Positions 58,315 to 64,000 of a DNA stretch of 64,000 bases are shown here, one piece after another; position 1 is the stretch's first letter; the number at the start of each line of letters is the position of its first letter. Position numbers and translations under genes: made by a program. The DNA comes from Daphnia pulex. Lineage: Eukaryota; Arthropoda; Branchiopoda; Diplostraca; Daphniidae. The stretch lies in NCBI RefSeq assembly GCF_021134715.1, contig NC_060027.1, forward strand, positions 372,001 through 436,000, given 5' to 3'. A model generated the notes under the pieces. That model had not been told where the DNA came from and searched no databases. It worked only from the letters and a program-made list of their open reading frames with translations.

Positions 58315-61300
58315 TTACCAGACGGCGCATTTTTGTACTGGATTCATTGCACTGCCCAGGGGACAATTGTAATCGGATGCGAATTGGGGCATGTTGGCGA
58401 AGGGTCCACGGACGCGGAAGCGGGATGGAGAGTGGGCGCCCGTCAGGATGCGCAGTTTCAAGCTTTCCGGTCGTGATTTCTGACACCAAACGTTGGCGGC
58501 TCCTAGCCAAAACAATTGTCTCACGTTGTACTGGCTGAGGCCGGGCAATCGCTGCTCGACTTGATCCCAGTTCTCGAAACCGGATCGTGAGCGTGTCGCG
58601 TATTTGATGTAGGCTCGATAGGCTTCCTTGATCCCGCCGTTGTCGGCAATGTTTTCACCTTGAGTATTAATTCCGTTGATCTATTTGAAAATAAAAAGAT
58701 TAAAAAAATTATAATTCAGATTCAAATAAATCGTTTCCGGTTATTGTGGTTTTAAATATGATTACATTCAAGCCGAGTTCCGGGAATGAGTAATTGCCGT
58801 ATTGGTTAATAATGCACTGGGCCCGCTCCAAATAATTTTTCTTGGTCGGCGATTCCCACCATTCGGCCAAATTGCCGTCGGGACCGAATTGACGTCCCTG
58901 CACCCATCAAATAATAATGACATTTGAACGATAAAATCGTGAGAACATTTTAAAGAATGATTTAGATTTTTTACCTGATCATCGAATCCGTGCGTGATTT
59001 CGTGCCCAATAACCCAACCGATGGCGCCGTAGTTTAGGTAGGCGGGTCTGTTTTTGCCGAAGAATGCGCCTTGAAGGATACCGGCCGGGAATTCTACGTG
59101 AATACAAAAGAATAGAATAATGCACACGATACATCTTGGCAGAGAGAAGATATTAGATATCGTGCATGTCGAAAGAAAGAACTTACGGATCGAGTTCTCT
59201 AGTGGTGAATAGTAAGCGTTGACAACGGCCGGTCTACCGTGAGAAATCCAGTCCGTCTTGTTGACGGATTCACGCAACTTTTTGAATGCGTAATTCGTGC
59301 CAAAGACGGTCAGATTGAGGGCGTTGCGCAGGTAGTCGGTCGAGTCGAGAGTCAACTAAATAAACCAAAAATGGAATACAAGTTATTCTCTGTGTTTGAC
59401 CAGAAAAATAAATGAAAAAATTAGATTAAATTATTAATTACGTTTTGGTAGAGATCAATCAACTTTTTGTCGTCCAAGAGTTCGTCGGGATAGGCGATGT
59501 GAGTCGTCATGGAATCGGATTTGCCCTTGGCGCGCACTCGCGTTTCATCGTCCATCCACTCGAGTTCGTCGATTATTTCCGAGAAAACGCTGCGGATATC
59601 TTTGACCATCTCGTTCATCGATTGGCGGGCCGCCTCTTCGAAATATTCGCGGACGTACATGGCGCCAACGGCATTGCCAAAACTGTGAAAACGAAGAAAA
59701 AGAGGACACACAAGTTTAGTCAACAAGAAACAAAAACAAACAAACAGAGAAAAGAGCAAAAGGACAAAATGGGGCGGAATCAAATAAAAATGGGCGTGTC
59801 TTCTTCATCTTACATTTTGCCTTTTGATTTTTTGGCTCTGTGCCAGACAACAAACACAACAAAGGGGGATATGCAAATAAAATAAAAATAAAAATACAAG
59901 TTTTGAATTAAAACGAGTTTCTTTTGGGAGATGAGGAGGAAGATTTGGTTACCTGCCGGACACGAGGTCAGTGCACTCCTCCCAGCGGGGTTTTCGTTCA
60001 GTTGTGCCGGTCAAGACGGCGGAATATTTCAGCTGCAGATTTCTGGCAGCTTCGTTCAAGTAGCCAACAGACGCCGAGGAAACGCGCCACATCAAATAAT
60101 TGGCCAAAGTCCTTGAGAAATAATCAAATCAAATCAAAATTTCGGTTTGTTGATGGAAAACGCAGGATGATGATGGATGTTGTTACCTCTTGGGAGTTTT
60201 GGCCAGCAAATCAACCAGCTTGGGGAAATAGTCGGGCACATCGACAATGACTCGCTCGTTTTCCGTCAGGACGTGATGCGGGGCCAGGATCGTGTTCATG
60301 TAGACCAGCCAAGGGATTTCGGGTACTTTGAGGCTCAATTCTTTAATAGTCATGGGATTGTAAAGTTTGTTGGCATCGCGGCGCTCCTCCCTCGGCAAAT
60401 TGATCTGTTTTTATTATTTTCGGTTGGGAAGGATAGAGCAATCAAAATTAATGATCCCGCCTTTTTCTTTTAGTACGTACACAGCTTAGAGGGATTAAAA
60501 AGGAGAAAAGAGGCTTTGAAATAAAAGAATTACATTGGCCAGCTTGATTTCAAATTCGAGGGCTTCCGTCTGCTGCTTGGTTGCGCTGTCCTTATCGGCT
60601 CCCAGGAGAGTGGCTAAACCGACTTGATAATCGAGGTAAGCTTTGACGTCCTTGTCTCCGAGACCTTTGATCAGATATTCCCGGCTCAGTCCCAGTGTAG
60701 CTTGATCCAACTGTCCCAACGAAATCATAAGCGAATCATTAACAATTCAATATTTCTGACGAGGTGAAATGATGGGAATAGGGGCGAAATTATTTACGTC
60801 AATAATACGCGAAGTCGAGTTCTTCAGGTCGGTCGTGACGGAAAAGTCGACAAAGTAGTCGATCGAATAGCCGGCCAGACGGAACTTGTAAATCATGTCA
60901 GTCCAAACAAAAGTGCTGTCGTCCCAGCTGTCGCCAACGACGACCGGCCAGCCGCCAAACTGGTCAAGGACCTCCTTGAGCGGCGCCAGGCCCACCTCCT
61001 CCGCCCGGGTCTTGTTCAAACACGACTGGAAGAGCTGCGATTCAAAATGGAATTATTTATCCATCCAGGCTGGCACATCAAAGAAGAAAGAGACGGTTTT
61101 ATGTACGTACTTTCTTGACCAGCTTGAACGGCTCGGCGTCCGTTTCTTTGATGGGCCTCTCGATGAGCGACCGCAGCTGCTCCGTCACTTCGTCGCTAAT
61201 CAAACTGAAAGTCGTCACGCTCGACTGGTCGTCCGGAATCACGTTCCTCGTTTCGAATCCGCCGCAAGCGAACGAGTAGAAATCCTCGCAAGGATCCACC

Positions 61301-62848
61301 GTCTTGTCCATATTTTTCAGGATTTCGGCCGCTTTGATTTAGAATTCAAATTAGTTGAATTTCAACAAGGAAAGTAAATGGGACAAGTTCATTTGTACCT
61401 GCCAGGACGCAGCCGGAAGTGTTGCAAACGTCGCCGTTGGCGCTTTTGGCCGAAGGATCGGCGTCGGATTTGGTGGCCTTGTCCAAATCGAGAACTTCGT
61501 GACTGCTGACGGTAAAGGCTGCGGCAGAGGGCGAGACCATGGCAAGAGTTTCACTATCGAACACTATTTGAAGATGGCAATTGGGGATATCGGGGGGTTT
61601 ATAAATCAATCAATCGCATCATTCCCGAAAAAATAATAATTTAAAAAAACCAAAAAAAATTGAGAATTGGAAAAATAGCCGAACCTTTCGAGGGGTCGTT
61701 TTGCTGGCCTCGGTAGATGAGAGCGGCCATAGCGATAGCCAATCCGACGGCCACAAAGACGACGACGGTGGCGCAAAGGGATAGGCGTCGCTCTAGACGA
61801 GTCCTGCGCTCCCACCATGATCCACTCCTACTACTTGATAAAATAGAAAAAAAACATGACATTGGGGCGCGCGCAAATCAAATTGTTTTTCTTTTGGGTA
61901 AATTGAATTTTTCTTTCTGTTTTGGCAACTTCCTCATTTTCTCGAAAAGAAAAACAGACGGGCGCCAGACTCTACAAGGGAAATCGTATCCGCCAGCTGC
62001 TGTCGTCGTCTCCTCGGCTGTGTAATTTGATTCACCTTGGAATCGAATCCCAATCTTATATACGAAAAACTAAATTATTTACACGGGCCAAATTGGGGTG
62101 GATATGTCTTGTGTGTTGCAAACACGTACATATAAATACTGTGCATGTTTCTCTTCAAGTTGGGATTTTCCGCTTCGTCGAGGTCACACGTCACACACCT
62201 CTCCCTTTTGATTTCCTTTTTGCTGGCTGTCACGCAAAAAAGTGAAAGAAAATTGAATCTACAAAGAAATCAACATTTCCCCTTTTTCTGCACACGGTCG
62301 GTCCCGGTTTTTCCTCCTTTTGTGTGTGTGTGTGTTTACGTAAGACGTCGCCCCGAGTGTTTATGACTAGCCGAATGTAACCAGAAATAAATAAATAACT
62401 TTTAATTGGCAGAAATAGCGCAGTTGGACATTTTTTCGGGAATTCAACGAAGGGGCCAATCAATTGCACGACGCAGGAAATGGGCGGTCAAAAAAACGGA
62501 TCGATCCCGCTGGCCCGTCCAACTGATCCCCAAACTTTTTTTTTTTTGGAAAACTAAAATAAAAATTTCACTCGTCATCAAATCAAGATTTCCTGCTTCA
62601 ATTCACAAATGCGCCTGGCCAAGACTCTTTTTTCCAGAAAATGTTGTAAATATAAATGAAATATAGTACAGGGCCATCTGATGATGGGACGCTAGGGTCA
62701 CTTGGTTATAAGAACCCCAGTGCACTTGACCTTGCACTGCCAAATCATTTTCTTCATTCAAAATCCCATTTTCCTTGTAAAACAAATTAATAAAAAGAAG
62801 AAGGACTTACTTGTATTCCCGCGCGTTGGGTTGGCTAGCCAAAGACAT
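58315..62848 (-). CDS. Neprilysin-family zinc metalloendopeptidase (M13), type II membrane protein
   Basis: Thirteen exons (62848-62811, 61833-61685, 61563-61399, 61331-61111, 61034-60798, 60710-60534, 60404-60187, 60111-59953, 59682-59442, 59355-59187, 59093-58975, 58897-58766, 58680-58315) give 796 residues. A short basic cytosolic tail precedes one transmembrane segment (LCATVVVFVAVGLAIAMAALIY, about 32-53). The ectodomain begins with conserved DPCEDFYSFACGGF. Catalytic motifs are intact: VVNAYYSP, the zinc site GHEITHGFDDQ (HEITH 622-626), and GENIADNGG with the third ligand Glu684. The substrate/transition-state motif is GAHSPSRFRV, and CAVW is the usual C terminus. Such enzymes cleave small peptides outside the cell; in arthropods they trim neuropeptides and tachykinins. 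Compared with human neprilysin (about 750) it has a longer spacer after the membrane segment. The first intron is about 1 kb. Confidence 0.95.
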
Positions 62849-64000
62849 TTGACTGTCGTGTTCCAGTATGCTGGTAGGACGTGTACTAATTGTCATATCA
62901 ATCTCACACACAAACGACCAAAAATTTTCCCCTTCAGCAGGTTCAACAAATTATTATTCCGCTCACTTTTCTTGTTGGTAACTGGAAAACATAAATAATG
63001 AACAAGGAAGTTAACAAAAAAAAATGTTTCAACAAAAATGGACAAATTAATTTTTTCGTACGCAGTTTTTTTTGGTTTGTTTCTTTTTGGAACGGGTCAG
63101 GTGGTGCGGCTTGGTCGACAGCTCGAAGAGCTCTGAGCTCAGCTATGGAGTCGAGCTGGCAACTAATACCCTCCCCAAAAAACTGCTGGGCTGGACTAGG
63201 ACCTGCTTCATGGGAGTGGCTGCGTTATAAAACCAAAGAGAGAGAGAAAATAAAAAAGAAATACATACGGACACACAATGAAGAAGGGCTCCAGGCAACG
63301 TTCAAAAAATTGGTTAGAAATTTTCTAAATAATAAAAATTTTGCCAATTACAGCTCAGCCACACGCGGATAAGAATACAATCAAATAAGAGAGTTTTCGG
63401 GGGGTTTTTTTACTATCGACTCACTTTTAATGGTATAATGAATGCGGTTTTTAACGAGCGGGATATATTATATACTTAAGTAAGTAACTGCAGGTGTGTT
63501 TTCCGTTCGGGTCGCTCATCAGTTCCGGTACTTTTCTTTTTCCAACCGATATAATAATTGAACGTGTGTGCGGGAGAGATGATTTCTAGTTGAAACTTTC
63601 ACCACGACACTCTGAAATGAAAGTTATCCATTTTCTCCGACTCTATTGAAATAAAAATGTTGTTGTAGTAATGCACACACGTTTCCCCCCGCCATTTCTC
63701 ATCTGTCGTTAGATGAACTCTCAAGTGAAAAGGTTTTCCCACCGCAAAAACACCACCAAGTTAAAAAGAAAAAGAAAAGAGAAAACAAATAGAAATATAA
63801 ATAATAGCCGGTCACGCCACCACACTGAAATATGGTCAGTCGTCAACACACAGGTGTTTTCTGTGTGTGTGTTGGGATAAAATAGCTCGAGGCCGATTCA
63901 CGTCTGCTAACAGAAAACTATAATTCTGATGAGATTCCTTATATTCTTTCTGGCTGCAATAGAAAGGTAAAAAAAGATTTCCATGAGAAGATGAAAGTTC
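62849..64000. promoter_or_regulatory. Upstream region of the neprilysin-like gene to the window end
   Basis: Probably contains its promoter and perhaps a non-coding first exon. Around 63115-63160 there is a cluster of overlapping six-base palindromes (GTCGAC, GAGCTC twice, and GAGTCGAGCTGG). No coding exon is supported. Confidence 0.4.

Overview
The window is nuclear DNA of an arthropod, most likely a branchiopod crustacean such as Daphnia. The genes are split into many short exons by introns that are mostly 60-100 bp, and gene-free gaps are small. Gene content is animal (BCL7, GOSR1, DHX37, KIF12, TPST, ORC3). There is a tandem pair of chemosensory ionotropic receptors and an insect-type (6-4) photolyase. 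The genus is inferred from this style and content, not proven. I saw no convincing LTR element, DNA transposon, tRNA, rRNA or CRISPR array.

Layout. 1-13 kb is sparse: one long-intron gene for a secreted two-Ig-domain protein (minus strand), then about 5 kb with no gene I can support. 13-21 kb is dense: a small mitotic-regulator-like gene (-), GOSR1 Golgi SNARE (+), MTO1 mitochondrial tRNA-modifying enzyme (-) and tyrosylprotein sulfotransferase (+). 21-28.5 kb holds two minus-strand genes for secreted, probably GPI-anchored cysteine-rich proteins. They share cysteine pattern and intron phases, so they look like diverged paralogs; a tentative small gene lies between them. 29.5-39 kb: TMX2 (+) with a short upstream ORF, DHX37 helicase (-), a gene joining a BED-like zinc finger to two PAS-like domains (+), and BCL7 (-). 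40-50.8 kb: KIF12-like kinesin (+), two tandem ionotropic receptors (+), and an intronless NAT8/NAT14-like acetyltransferase (+) whose stop codon overlaps that of ORC3 (-). 51-64 kb: ORC3, (6-4) photolyase, an unrecognised coiled-coil protein and a neprilysin-family peptidase, all on the minus strand.

How the genes relate. Most are unrelated housekeeping genes packed as divergent or convergent pairs. TPST, GOSR1, TMX2 and neprilysin act in or on the secretory pathway; DHX37, BCL7, ORC3, photolyase and the BED-PAS protein are nuclear. Exon joins were read by hand from GT-AG (once GC-AG) signals and reading-frame continuity. For the recognised genes exon lengths add up to a continuous frame, except near the start of ORC3, where a 43-base micro-intron or a one-base frameshift must be assumed. 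Splice sites are predictions without transcript support.
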